From contig NW_026042423.1 in assembly GCF_023856365.1 (NCBI RefSeq), positions 62,001 to 126,000 of the forward strand: 64,000 nucleotides of DNA. The letters are read 5' to 3'. Each line of letters begins with the position of its first letter. Within the stretch, counting starts at the first letter, position 1. Under the pieces are notes generated by a model. It worked only from the letters and a program-made list of their open reading frames with translations. It did not search any database and had not been told where the DNA came from. The position numbers were made by a program, and so were the translations under genes. Shown in pieces: positions 48,062 through 59,644 of this stretch. This DNA comes from Brienomyrus brachyistius (taxonomy: Eukaryota; Chordata; Actinopteri; Osteoglossiformes; Mormyridae).

Positions 48062-50880
48062 TTTTGTGTGACGCGACAGCAAAGAAAAACTGCACTGAGC
48101 GAGGTTCGAAGCTGCGATCTGCCGATCGCAAGAATGACACCCGGAACGGACACTCTGTGGGTCGTGCCACCCATCCATCCACTGACCCACCATCCCTTAA
48201 GGCCGCATTATAAGGCTCTGCCGGTCGACGCGACAGCAAAGAAAAACCGCACTGAGTGAGCTTCGAAGCTGCGATCTGCCGATCGCGAGAATGATGACGG
48301 GACGTTCGCCCTGCGGGTAGTGCCACCCATCCATCCCCGACCCACCGTCCCGTTAAGGCCGCATTATTAAGGCTCAGCAAAGAAAAACAGCCCCGAGAGA
48401 GGTTCGAAGCTGCGATCTGCCGATCGCGAGAATGATGACGGGACGGACGCCCTGCGGGTAGTGCCACCCAACCAACCCCGACCCACCGTCCCTCTTAGGC
48501 CGCGTTATATAAGGCTCTGCCGGTCGACGCGACAGCAAAGAAAAACAGCCCCGAGAGAGGTTCGAAGCTGCGATCTGCCGATCGCGAGAATGATGACGGG
48601 ACGGACGCCCTGCGGGTAGTGCCACCCAACCAACCCCGACCCACCGTCCCTCTTAGGCCGCGTTATATAAGGCTCTGCCGGTCGACGCGACAGCAAAGAA
48701 AAACAGACCCGAGAGAGGTTCGAAGCTGCGATCTGCCGATCGCAAGAATGTTGACTGGACGGACGCTCTGCGGGTAGTGCCACCCATCCATCCCCGACCC
48801 ACCGTCCCTTATAGACCTTGTTTTATAACGGTCGACGCGACAGCAAAGAGAGAAACTGCACCCAGCGAGGTTCGAAGCTGCGATCTGCCGATCGCAAGAA
48901 TGTTGACTGGACGGACGCTCTGCGGGTAGTGCCACCCATCCATCCCCGACCCACCGTCCCCCTTAGGCCGTGTTATATAAGGCTCTGCCGGTCGACGCGA
49001 CAGCAAAGAAAAACAGCCCCGAGAGAGGTTCGAAGCTGCGATCTGCCGATCGCAAGAATGTTGACTGGACGGACGCTCTGCGGGTAGTGCCACCCATCCA
49101 TCCCCGACCCACCGTCCCCCTTAGGCCGTGTTATATAAGGCTCTGCCGGTCGACGCGACAGCAAAGAAAAACAGCCCCGAGAGAGGTTCGAAGCTGCGAT
49201 CTGCCGATCGCAAGAATGTTGACTGGACGGACGCTCTGCGGGTAGTGCCACCCATCCATCCCCGACCCACCGTCCCTTATAGACCTTGTTTTATAACGGT
49301 CGACGCGACAGCAAAGAGAGAAACTGCACCCAGCGAGGTTCGAAGCTGCGATCTGCCGATCGCAAGAATGGTGACGGGACGGACGCTCTGCGGGTAGTGC
49401 CACCCAACCAACCCCGACCCACTGTCCCTCTTAGGCCGTGTTATTAAGGCTGTCGAATCGACAGCAAAGAGAAACTGCACCCAGCGAGGTTCGAAGCTGC
49501 GATCTGCCAATCGCAAGAATGTTGACTGGACGGACGCTCTGCGGGTAGTGCCACCCATCCATCCCCGACCCACCGTCCCTTATAGACCTTGTTTTATAAC
49601 GGTCGACGCGACAGCAAAGAGAGAAACTGCACCCAGCGAGGTTCGAAGCTGCGATCTGCCGATCGCAAGAATGTTGACTGGACGGACGCTCTGCGGGTAG
49701 TGCCACCCATCCATCCCCGACCCACCGTACCTTATAGACCTTGTTTTATAACGGTCGACGCGACAGCAAAGAGAGAAACAGCACTGAGTGAGGTTCGAAG
49801 CTGCGATCTGCCGATCGCAAGAATGATGACGGGACGGACGCTCTGCGGGTAGTGCCACCCAACCAACCCCGACCCACTGTCCCTCTTAGGCCGTGTTATT
49901 AAGGCTGTCGAATCGACAGCAAAGAGAAACTGCACCCAGCGAGGTTCGAAGCTGCGATCTGCCGATCGCAAGAATGTTGACTGGACGGACGCTCTGCGGG
50001 TAGTGCCACCCATCCATCCCCGACCCACGGTCCCTTATAGACCTTGTTTTATAACGGTCGACGCGACAGCAAAGAGAGAAACAGCACTGAGTGAGGTTCG
50101 AAGCTGCGATCTGCCGATCGCAAGAATGATGACGGGACGGACGCTCTGCGGGTAGTGCCACCCAACCAACCCCGACCCACTGCCCCTCTTAGGCCGTGTT
50201 ATTAAGGCTGTCGAATCGACAGCAAAGAGAAACTGCACCCAGCGAGGTTCGAAGCTGCGATCTGCCGATCGCAAGAATGTTGACTGGACGGACGCTCTGC
50301 GGGTAGTGCCACCCATCCATCCCCGACCCACTGTCCCTCTTAGGCCGTGTTACATAAGGCTCTGCCGGTCGACCCGACAGCAAAGAAAAACAGCCCCGAG
50401 AGAGGTTCGAAGCTGCGATCTGCCGATCGCAAGAATGATGACGGGACGGACGCCCTGCGGGTAGTGCCACCCATCCATCCCCGACCCACCGTCCCGTTAA
50501 GGCCGCATTATTAAGGCTCAGCAAAGAAAAACAGCCCCGAGAGAGGTTCGAAGCTGCGATCTGCCGATCGCAAGAATGATGACGGGACGGACGCCCTGCG
50601 GGTAGTGCCACCCATCCATCCCCGACCCACCGTCCCGTTAAGGCCGCATTATTAAGGCTCAGCAAAGAAAAACAGCCCCGAGAGAGGTTCGAAGCTGCGA
50701 TCTGCCGATCGCAAGAATGATGACGGGACGGACGCCCTGCGGGTCGCGCCACCCAACCAACCCCGACCCACCGTCCCTCTTAGGCCGTGTTATATAAGGC
50801 TCTGCCGGTCGACGCGACAGCAAAGAAAAACAGCCCCGAGAGAGGTTCGAAGCTGCGATCTGCCGATCGCAAGAACGGTC
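48062..50880 (-). repeat. Satellite array, 19 copies of a 141-158 bp unit, SINE-like on the minus strand
   Basis: The core gaggttcgaagctgcgatct recurs, sometimes with a mismatch, at 48101, 48258, 48399, 48557, 48715, 48867, 49025, 49183, 49335, 49486, 49638, 49790, 49941, 50093, 50244, 50402, 50543, 50684 and 50842. Spacings fall into classes of 141, 151/152 and 157/158 bp and are organised in higher-order blocks. On the minus strand each unit has an A-box-like tggcactacccg, then gatcggcagatcgcagcttcgaacct (tRNA-like with B box), a short T run (tttttctttgc) and, in 158-bp units, ttatataa. The many overlapping open frames here are repeat artefacts. Confidence 0.93.
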
Positions 50881-50914
50881 TGCGCGTCACCCGGCAGATA
50901 ATTATAATGAGACT

Positions 50915-51010
50915 TTAAGGGTTGGTGGGTCAGAGGATGGCATGATGCACAGAGCAACCGTGCCTGCGATGCAGGAGGTCCCTGGTTCAAGCCTTGGGCA
51001 GAGCAGGATG
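50915..51010 (+). mobile_element. tRNA-derived SINE head
   Basis: A-box-like region ggttggtgggtcagaggatgg and B-box-like ccctggttcaagccttggg; follows the satellite directly. Confidence 0.6.
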
Positions 51011-51022
51011 GATGATGGCACA

Positions 51023-51366
51023 ACAGCAGGACTTAATAATAATATACAACCCCTTAAACTCTCATGTTTTTCCCCAAACTCATAGACATGCGAAGGCAGA
51101 GATCAAACCTATGGCCACCTGCTCACAAACACAGAGACTTAGCCCACTAAGCCACACAAGCCAGTACAGAAACTCAGCAACTTGGTCTCTTTATCCTGAA
51201 ACGACACCAGTGGGTAACTAATGGTAAGGAAAGAACATCCAGCACTTAGCCCCCCCCCCCCCCAACTTATTAAGAAATAAGCATGAGAGCTGCAGGACTT
51301 AATAATAACATACAACCCATTAAACTCTCATCTTTTCCCCCAAACTCATAGATATGCCAAGGCTGG
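51023..51366 (+). repeat. Direct repeat pair flanking a reverse SINE head
   Basis: About 75 bp at 51023-51098 (cagcaggacttaataataat onward) is repeated at 51290-51366 with a few changes. Between them, 51095-51165 reads on the minus strand as another tRNA-SINE head (gtggcttagtgggctaag). A C run lies at 51250-51263. Confidence 0.65.
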
Positions 51367-51589
51367 GGTGGGCTGTCTGTCAACCTGTTGGGGGCTTGGT
51401 AGGGTAGCGGTTAGCACCATTATCTCACACACCCCCCCCCCAAACATTACAGTTAGAAAAGGTAGATGGCCGCACTATATTTTTGACATATTCAAAAACA
51501 TTGAGCAGGACATCAACATAGTTCTACCTCCTGATCCTCTAACAGACCTGTTCGACATTCCACCATCCGATACCATGCCCCCCCCCCCC

Positions 51590-52800
51590 TTACACGTCAG
51601 CCGGTGTGTGCGTGTTTGTGCACAAGAACATGAACAACCGTTTACTGAAAAAAAGTATTTATTAAAATAACTAAGGCTTTATTCTGTCAAAATTCTTTTA
51701 AATAATGCCAGTGGTTAAACGGATCGTTATAGTCAATCTGCTGTCTCGCTGCATAGTGGATGACTGCTGACACTGTTGAATTTGGACTATGTTTCATTAA
51801 CTATCAAACAGGCTGCAGCTCAGTTACCACTGTCAACTTAACATGCTACTCCAGCTAGCATCTCAAATCAAGCTTGTAAATGATATAAGCTGGGGCCGTG
51901 GGGCACCTTGTGGGACGTCTTTATTAAAATAACTAAGGCATTATCCTTTAAAGTGTGCATGTCCGATACAACAGAAGTTTATATACCTTTAAACATTAAC
52001 AAAAACAGTTAATGTCTTTTCTTTAAAATTTACACGTCTATTTCTGTCTGTTTTTTTGCGATAACTTAGCAAACAACTAAGTTAGTATTTTTTGGGGGTC
52101 TGAATACACATTGCAGTCCTATACTTTCACAGACATAAAGTTAAACTCTAAAGCCGCCTGACCACCACTGTGTGTGTGTTTGTGCATATGAGCATAAACA
52201 AATATTTACTGAAAAAAGTGTGTTTATCAAAATAACTACGTCTTTATTCTGTAAAAGTTTTTTTAAATAGTAATAATAAGGTCCAGCGGTTAAATGGGGT
52301 GCTATAGTCACTGTCTGGTCTCACTGCATAGTGGATGACCGCTGACACTCTTGAATTTGGACTATGTTTCATTATAAAATAGGTTAAAGCTCAGTTACCA
52401 TTGTCAACTTGACATCGTACTCCATCAAGCATCTCAAATCAAGCTTGTAGATGATATAAGCTGGGGCTGTGGGGCACCTTGTAGGATGTCTTTATTAAAA
52501 TAACTAAGGCATTATTCTTTAAAGTTTTTAATGTGTTTTTGATGCTTGTCACTAAATGTTGCTTAATAGTTCCTATCTGGGGCTGCTCCCCCAGAGACAG
52601 TTGCTAGTCCATATAATGCTAGACCATATAATTTCGCACCTAAAACATGATGATAGGGCTTTTGCCGTTAGAAAATAACATATTTACTTAAAATAACACA
52701 TTGACAAACACAAAAAATGTTTTTTTATCCCTTAAATTATTAAAATAACTAAGGTATTAGTCTAACAAAGATTTTAAAATGTTTTTGAAGTACGTAGCTA
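51590..52800 (+). repeat. AT-rich dimeric tandem repeat
   Basis: The motif aaaataactaaggc (or a close variant) recurs at about 51664, 51926, 52228, 52495 and 52740. Segment 51590-52160 resembles 52165-52730, so the real unit is about 570 bp made of two related halves. No coding capacity. Confidence 0.75.
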
Positions 52801-54226
52801 AACACCGCTCACTATAGTTCCTATCCAGGACTACGTACGGCGCCATCTCCTAATCGAACGCTCTCCTTGCGGTGTCTTGTTTTATGAAATCTGCTTGAAA
52901 TGTTGAAGGTGTTTTTGATGTATGTTGCTAAATACCGCTCACTAATTCCTACAGCTATTAAATTAATAACAAACTGCGAGCATCTTATTTAAAATAAAAC
53001 TAACAAAATACAGCTAGACTGTTTTATTACTTAAATCTTACTGATTTAAAATTTTACACTAATTTGTCATACAACCGTTTAGGTTACGGCACTTCATCCC
53101 GCTGATTAAACAACTGTAGTTAGATACTTCATCCAACCCCCAGGCCCGCAGCGGGGCGTCAGAGCCCCAGAGCTGTGGTGTTAGAGATCGACTTTTATTT
53201 AAATTAGAAATATGTTATTTTATACTATTTACAAATACGACAGATCAACAAATAGATGTAATGTGCTTACTGCCATGATGGGGCACTCAGGACCAGTGGT
53301 TAAACGAGATGTTACAGTCACTCTGCAGGCACCGTGCAATAATTTGTCAACCGGCGGCCATTTTGTTTCGCTGACGCTTATCGCTCACGACTCCAAAAGC
53401 TCTTGCGCCGACGCCCCGTTTCCCACTGCCGCGGACATTAGCTGACCGACATGTCTCGACATGCAACACGCATAAATCCCCCTAAAACAGGATGGCTGTG
53501 TTTTACCGACATAAAATAGTGCATTTTTGTTTAAAGAATAACCCTTTAAGAATACATAACTACTGCTTTTACCATTTAAAACTGCCAGACCCTCTTTCCT
53601 CTCTAGCTAGGAAAGCTTGACGCGTCCGGTGACCCCGTTAAAATTAAAAGTTTTATTATGCTTTAAAACATACCTTAAAATCGCATTAATGAATTAATAT
53701 AATGCATTTTCTTCTTTTAAAGACTACTGAATCCAATTTAGTGCCATATGCTTTTACCTTGTACTACACCCATTTTTCCAGCTATAGGCCGGGGTGCGTG
53801 TGGGATATTATGCTTAAATTCTTTAATTATCGTTGGCTATATGCTTTATAACACATTTCATTCTATACACACTTTAAAATTCAGAAAACTACTTGCCTCA
53901 GCTGTTTTCAATAAAAGATCGTGGCTCTACGCACAAGCCCGACATGGAGAGAGCGAGAGTCATTTTAACAAGGATTGCCCGCGTTATTTCTGGATTCTTG
54001 TTGTTGAAATGCTTAGGATGTTTTATTTTAAATAACACATTGGCCGAAAAAGAGTTTCATTACTTAACAAAAACGCTATGGTTAAAGGGTCTTATTTGAA
54101 GTAAAAGGGCAATATATGCCTCTGTTGGTGCGCCATTTTGAAATGGGATATCTGCGTGCGTGCGTGCGCATGCGCAAGATCGGAGCAGTCTTGGACAATC
54201 CGTGGCTACGGCTGGACGGGCTCCCA
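52801..54226. other. AT-rich sequence between the dimeric repeat and the inverted LTR copy
   Basis: No gene recognised. It contains further degenerate pieces of the 51.6-52.8 kb repeat (for example near 52920) and a short (gtgc)n-like run near 54152. Confidence 0.5.
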
Positions 54227-54523
54227 CTGGACGTTTATGCGCTAGCTTGCATTCATCCCACTATATGTTTCACGATTCCTTAACGTAATTAAAAGTAACA
54301 CATAAATAAATACATGTAATGTATTTTTATTCTATTAAAGTTTAACAGCAACCCTTATCTCCCAAGCCATATGGCCCCCTATCGGCAACACGTGGCATAA
54401 GCATGTATGGTACCATATATGGATGTAACCCCTCGACCAATCAGAATAAGGGATACGCCCCCTTTGTTTATGGCGTCACAGAAGGGGAGAGCATTATGGT
54501 ATTACGCCCCGCCCAATGTACCA
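54227..54523 (-). repeat. Inverted copy of the probable Gmr1-like LTR
   Basis: The reverse complement matches 44352-44634 over nearly its whole length with small indels. On the minus strand it is followed by tgggagcccgtcc, which could be a primer-binding site. It may be a solo or 5' LTR of a second, oppositely oriented element. Confidence 0.75.
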
Positions 54524-55891
54524 CAAATATTTTTTTTTTGTGTACTGTTTGGTCAATGTGTCAATGTTGGTATGTTGTAGTATATTGTTTAGTAAATGTG
54601 TCTATGAAGCATCACAGGATGCCGACAGGTGATATTTCAACTCGCATGTGCATTGATGGACTGACGAAGATCTCAGTAACGCTTGCTTGCAGTCTGTTCC
54701 TTAACTATTAATAAACTTTCACTAATCATTGATGAATTGATTAATATACTAATAGAAAGATTCATTAACTAACAAATTTAGAAATGTATTACAATCAAAT
54801 CTTGCTCCCTGAAGTTACAAAACAGCATTTAAATCACTATGATATCATTGTAATACTTTACTAAATTTGATTATAAATTAATCTTCTTGTTTACAAATAT
54901 ATTATCAAATTTGTTCATCACAGTTCACCAGTAAGTAAGGAACAGACCTTAAACTAAAGCATTACAAAGATCTCTCAAACCCTGAAATGGTGCAGTAGTC
55001 TTGGAGCAGAATGTAAAGAAGTAATTTGTTTTTGAATTAAGTTATTCAGTTTTATAAGGGGGGGAACATATGAATTGTTTAAATGCAATAAACTGGTGTA
55101 GATATTCAATGGTAGTGGTGGAGATGGAATGTGACCCAGCTTTGTGTGTGTTTGGGTGTCTGTGGTGTTCAAACAGAAAATTAGTCAAAATGGGGACTTC
55201 ATTTCAGCTGCAACAGTGAGGAGGAGTGCATCTCTCTGCCCCGCGAAAGCCTTGGCAGCAGGATAGAGAAATTCTTCTGCAGTAAAATTGCGCCACCGCT
55301 GCCGGTTGCCAGCACGGGAGGAAGCGTCACCCTGTGATGTGCGTTTCGCAGTTTTGTGCCACTGTACGATGCTCTTTTAGAGGGTTATAAATGACTTCCT
55401 TTTATTAGTTTTTCAGCCAGAGCACGGAATATGTTTTCATTGCGCAAAAAGGGGTGTGGTTTTCCTGATGTGGTAAAAATTTCTTAAAGGCTAAAAAAAA
55501 AATGGTTTTGAAATCCCCCAGATTTAGCTGTTCCTGCCAAATTCCCCGTGTGACTTGTTCGTTTGCTTTTGTTATGTGCTGTTTGGAGCCGTAATGTCTG
55601 TAGGCTCTAAGCTAACTGGGAGGGGGGGAGTTCTGCAAGCCGTTGAATATCATGGAGAGGTAATGGTGCTGCCTAGTGGGAGGTGTCATCATCTCCTGCC
55701 CCCCCATGTGTCCACCTGTGTATAAAAAGCTGGTTGTTAGCTGGAAGCTACTAAATGGCCGTTGAGTGACCAGCCTGTAGACACTTATGTTACAGAGAAA
55801 TGCTGTCAGTCTTGTGTAATGGTCTGATGCTGTGTGCTATCTGTTTATATCCCTCTGTTATCGTATTTCTATGTTATTTACACCCTGTAAT

Positions 55892-55992
55892 GAAGTGTTT
55901 CTCAAACCAGTCCACAGGGACTCCCAGACAGGCCACGTTTTTGCTCCCTCCCAGCCCCCGGTAGATCCCTGTGGAGCAGGTTGAGGTACACT
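55892..55992. mobile_element. Small palindromic MITE
   Basis: Left agtgtttctcaaaccagtcc pairs with the right end ggttgaggtacact. It shares the internal tttttgctccctcccagc with the element at 57694, so the two belong to one family. Confidence 0.6.
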
Positions 55993-57693
55993 GCTATAAG
56001 GTTTAATAAAGAGATATAAAATAATGAAAATCGAGCCTCCGGTAGATGAGGGATGACAATGGAAATGTATGTCCGTTTTGGTCCTTTGTACGTATGAAAG
56101 AGGGGGACTGGAACAGCCTTGTTTGGCTGACAATGTAGGCTGATGTCATCATATTTTAGTGGCTCACTTAGTCTTACCTTGGTTGAGAGGCCCTGCCTCC
56201 CTAAAGCCAAACAGACGAACACAGACTAACTCTGGGCCCGGGGGACATCCAAGCTGCTGTATCAGTGCTATATGCGCGCAGCTCTATCGTTCTGACTCTC
56301 CGCTTCATTACCACTAATTCGTTGGCTGTTGTCTTGGAAACCCTCGTCACGTATGATGTACCGTGTCTAGAGCTGGGTTGGGGGTTGTGGCATCTTACAG
56401 CGATTTTCACACTGGAGCTGGTGACTTGCTGGGGCTCCACGCAGAAGCCAGTTCCTGACAGTAATGATCAAGACGAAACAAGCAGACTGTAGACAGACAG
56501 AGGATTCCATTGTGCTGATTCTCCCTTGTGGCACCGGTGGAGAATGCAGGGGAAGACCCAGGATCCGCCCACAGCGGCTGGTCCCTAGACAGTCAATCAA
56601 GTGAATCTGAGTCTTTGATTGGCCAATCAGTCAAGTGCCCTTTCAGTCAGTGAAATTAAGGATGTGTCTGAATTCAGGGGCTGCATACTTTGCGGTCCAT
56701 GAAAGTGTAGCATTTATAGGCTGCGATAATCAAAGTTCGAACAAAAAATGTTGTCAAATGGGACCATCTGGTCTACGGATAATTTCCTATTTATGTCACC
56801 AGCTGTTCCCGCCCTTACCCTTCGAGTCACACCTACTGTGCAATGAATCTTGGGATATGTTGTACTGCAAAGGATGCATTGGGTGCATTATTCACTGGGC
56901 GGGAAAAGGACGCATTTCTAGCCTGCATTTGAAGGAGCCTTTGAGATGGGACAGCCTCGTTGCATGACTGGGACACATTTATTCTTCAAATGTAGCCTTA
57001 AAAGGACATAGCCCCTGAATTTGGACACAGTCTAAGAAATAAATGTAAAGAAATCAATGCAGAAGGCTAAAACTGAATAAAACGGTACTCTTGATTGGTT
57101 CAGACAGGAAAGCATCTTCCTCTGGATTATGTCATTAATCTACTGCAAGCACCACAAACCCTCTGAAGAAAACATATTAGAAAGTCTGTACCTAAGGCTT
57201 GACCTTCTGTGATGGATGTTTTTTTTTAATTCATGCTGTACAGAGAGTTCTGGATAAATCCTGTCATCTGGGCGTCGAGTTACCGTCAGGCAGGAGCTGT
57301 GCGTGACCTTCCTTCAAGAGGTTATATGAGACCTCGCGAGCCTCAGAGTCACGTGGACAGGGATCTTGGAACCACAGGTGTGAGTTCTCAAGGGGGCCTC
57401 GGATATCAGGGTATGTCCTGCACGGTAGTCCCCCAAAGGGGGTGACCAATTAGGGGGGTCTTTGACGGACGATCCTGTAGCCTGATGGAGAGAGGCGGAT
57501 GCCCTTCATATTTCCTGCATCCATGGCACACTGTTGGCATGTAGCTGGAACTTCCTGCGTTGGTGGTCTTTGACCCATGCGATCCCTCTCCCCAGGTATG
57601 CCCCCTCCCCTATTCCCCAAACAGACAAAACTATTTCCAAGTTGCTCATAAAAAGTCCCTCCAAGCAGTCACATCCTTTAGAACGTTCTAGAA

Positions 57694-57880
57694 CATTGTT
57701 TCTCACCCCAATCCTGGGGGACCCCCAAACAGTCCACATTTTTGCTCCCTCCCAGCTCCCAACACACCTGTACCAGGTGTGTGGTGTTCTTTACTGCTGG
57801 GTTCGGGTTTGCAGGGAGCTGAGAGGGGGCCAAAGAGTGGACTGTCTAGGGGCCCCCCAGGACTGGGGTGAGAAACAATG
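57694..57880. mobile_element. Palindromic MITE (hAT-like)
   Basis: Ends CATTGTTTCTCACCCCA and TGGGGTGAGAAACAATG are perfect inverted repeats, with cctggggga and cccccagg pairing inside. The flanking octamers ttctagaa and tcctaaag are only partly alike. Non-coding. Confidence 0.8.
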
Positions 57881-58109
57881 TCCTAAAGAAAAACCATCTA
57901 TTTGTTGCCAAGACTTGACAGTAATTAACGGCCACCTCAAAATGTTTGTTTTATGTACTTATGTTAATCACTGCAAATAGCTATTACAAATTTTCCATGA
58001 GCTATTACCTGTCAGCAGGATTCGGGTTACAGCCCCCAGGGACCGGGTTATAAATTCTGGTCCAAGTCTGCACCTCCTGGGCGACTCACAGCCCAAATCA
58101 AAACACCAA

Positions 58110-59529
58110 GCAATTCGTCCAAATGCTGATTTTATTCATCACAATGCATTTTACACACATGGAAGCATCTAACCGTGAGCATTAAGGAAGCAGATCTACC
58201 CTCTTGTAAAAATAGCAATAAAAAATCCCATCGCATACAAACGACACTCTATAGTATTTCCATATAAAAACAAAATACAATATTAAATGATAATAAACAT
58301 TTTCTGAGATTCATAAATCTTTAACACCCCAACCCTGTTCCTGATATATAAAATAAATACGTCACGCACTTTAGCATAATTGCTCTAGCCGATCAGCCTT
58401 GCCAGGTTTTCATTTTTAAAAAAAGACAAACATATTTTCAAAAGACCTACACTGGCTTCTGAATATTCGTAATTAGAAAAAAGGAATGCTAGTCATTGAG
58501 AATATATTTTTTTGACACTGACGGTTTATATGAGATGATATATACAGATCTATACAGATGCATATAGACACAGATTTATAGACGGTATCTGCTCATATAA
58601 TGGTGAGTGAACTTCATTGCACGTCCTGTACAGGTCAAATGCATTTACCGTAAGCAAAATTCACTGAGACCGCAAAAGAAAAAAAACAAAAAAACAAACA
58701 TGGCCGATTTCGATATTAAGAGCACAAGACTTTGAACGAAGCAGAGAAAGAGAAAGCCACGCAGCTTTAACAACATTTCCATAGCCATCTGCATGCGCGT
58801 GGACATCGCCGAAGGGGTGACATCAGACATAACGAGCCCAAGTCACCATCAGAAATACGAGAAGGATGACTGCTTAAAGTTTACAAGGCTAAATACTGCA
58901 AGATGTTATGCTTCAGACTGAGTCTGGTCCGGTTGGCTGTGCTTGTATGTACAATCAAATTTAGACACTCGAAATAAATCCCTACGCGATACCCTAAGTG
59001 TTATTCCTTCAGTGCAATACTATCCACATGGACACAAAGAAAAATCGTAGAGGAAAAGCAGAGTGGCTTAAAGGACCGGTCTCTGAATGTCGTCCTGCAA
59101 AAATCCCACGGTCGATGACTCTGGATGGTGATGGATGTTCAAAGTAGAGTAGTTTTTTTACACAACTTTTACGTCTACCTCCATTTTAGGATGTCCATCT
59201 AAGGGGCTTCCACATGTCCATCTTCTATTATTCAGGTAACCGTGGGAAGGACGTGGAAAAAGCACTGACATACTGGAGCTCGGCGTGTCGTCGTTGGTCA
59301 GCTCGCTTGTGACCAACAGCAGCTATTTGCCCAAACTCCTCCCAGGAGAACCAATGGGCTCCTCAGCTGATGGAGGAGTGTGTCGAAAACAGAGACAGAC
59401 CATAGGCACAGAGTAGAGGGTAGGTCTATGTACATGATATGTAAACCCCAATCCTGTCCGCGATGCAGGCCCGCAGCCGTCCGAACTGGCGGGAGGTGCT
59501 GGTGTTTTACAGCCTGTACTCCCCCCCTT
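58110..59529 (-). other. grhl1: grhl1 3' UTR
   Basis: AT-rich sequence after the stop codon. On the minus strand AATAAA lies at 58136-58131, a good fit for the transcript end about 1.4 kb after the stop. No other gene seen. Confidence 0.65.
58131..58136 (-). terminator. grhl1: Candidate polyadenylation signal of grhl1
   Basis: Minus-strand AATAAA in gatgaataaaatcagc; the only canonical signal I prefer downstream of the stop, though others may exist in this AT-rich UTR. Confidence 0.5.
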
Positions 59530-59644
59530 TCAGATCTCCGTGAGGGTGAGCTTGTACACCCCACCCAACTCCTCCATGTGAATCTGGAAGGTGTCTTCAT
59601 TAGAGTAATGCTTGATGATGTTGTCGTCCATATTCACGAGGATC
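59530..59644 (-). CDS. grhl1: grhl1 last coding exon
   Basis: Acceptor ctcatcag before 59644; TGA at 59532-59530. It encodes [19 protein letters not shown] and the terminal [17 protein letters not shown]. Confidence 0.96.

Larger units (their letters stand above)
54524..58109. other. Intergenic region downstream of grhl1
   Basis: No gene recognised. AT-rich to about 55150, then more balanced. Two MITEs of one family lie at about 55892-55992 and 57694-57880. Confidence 0.55.

Noticed and set aside
48374..50752. Many overlapping 90-190 residue frames on both strands (MALPAERPSS..., CDRQIAASN...)
   Set aside because: They follow the satellite unit, shift frame with unit length, and have no start or codon signature of a gene.
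48062..50880. CRISPR array
   Set aside because: The copies are contiguous 141-158 bp satellite units with no short repeat/unique spacer pattern, in a vertebrate genome.
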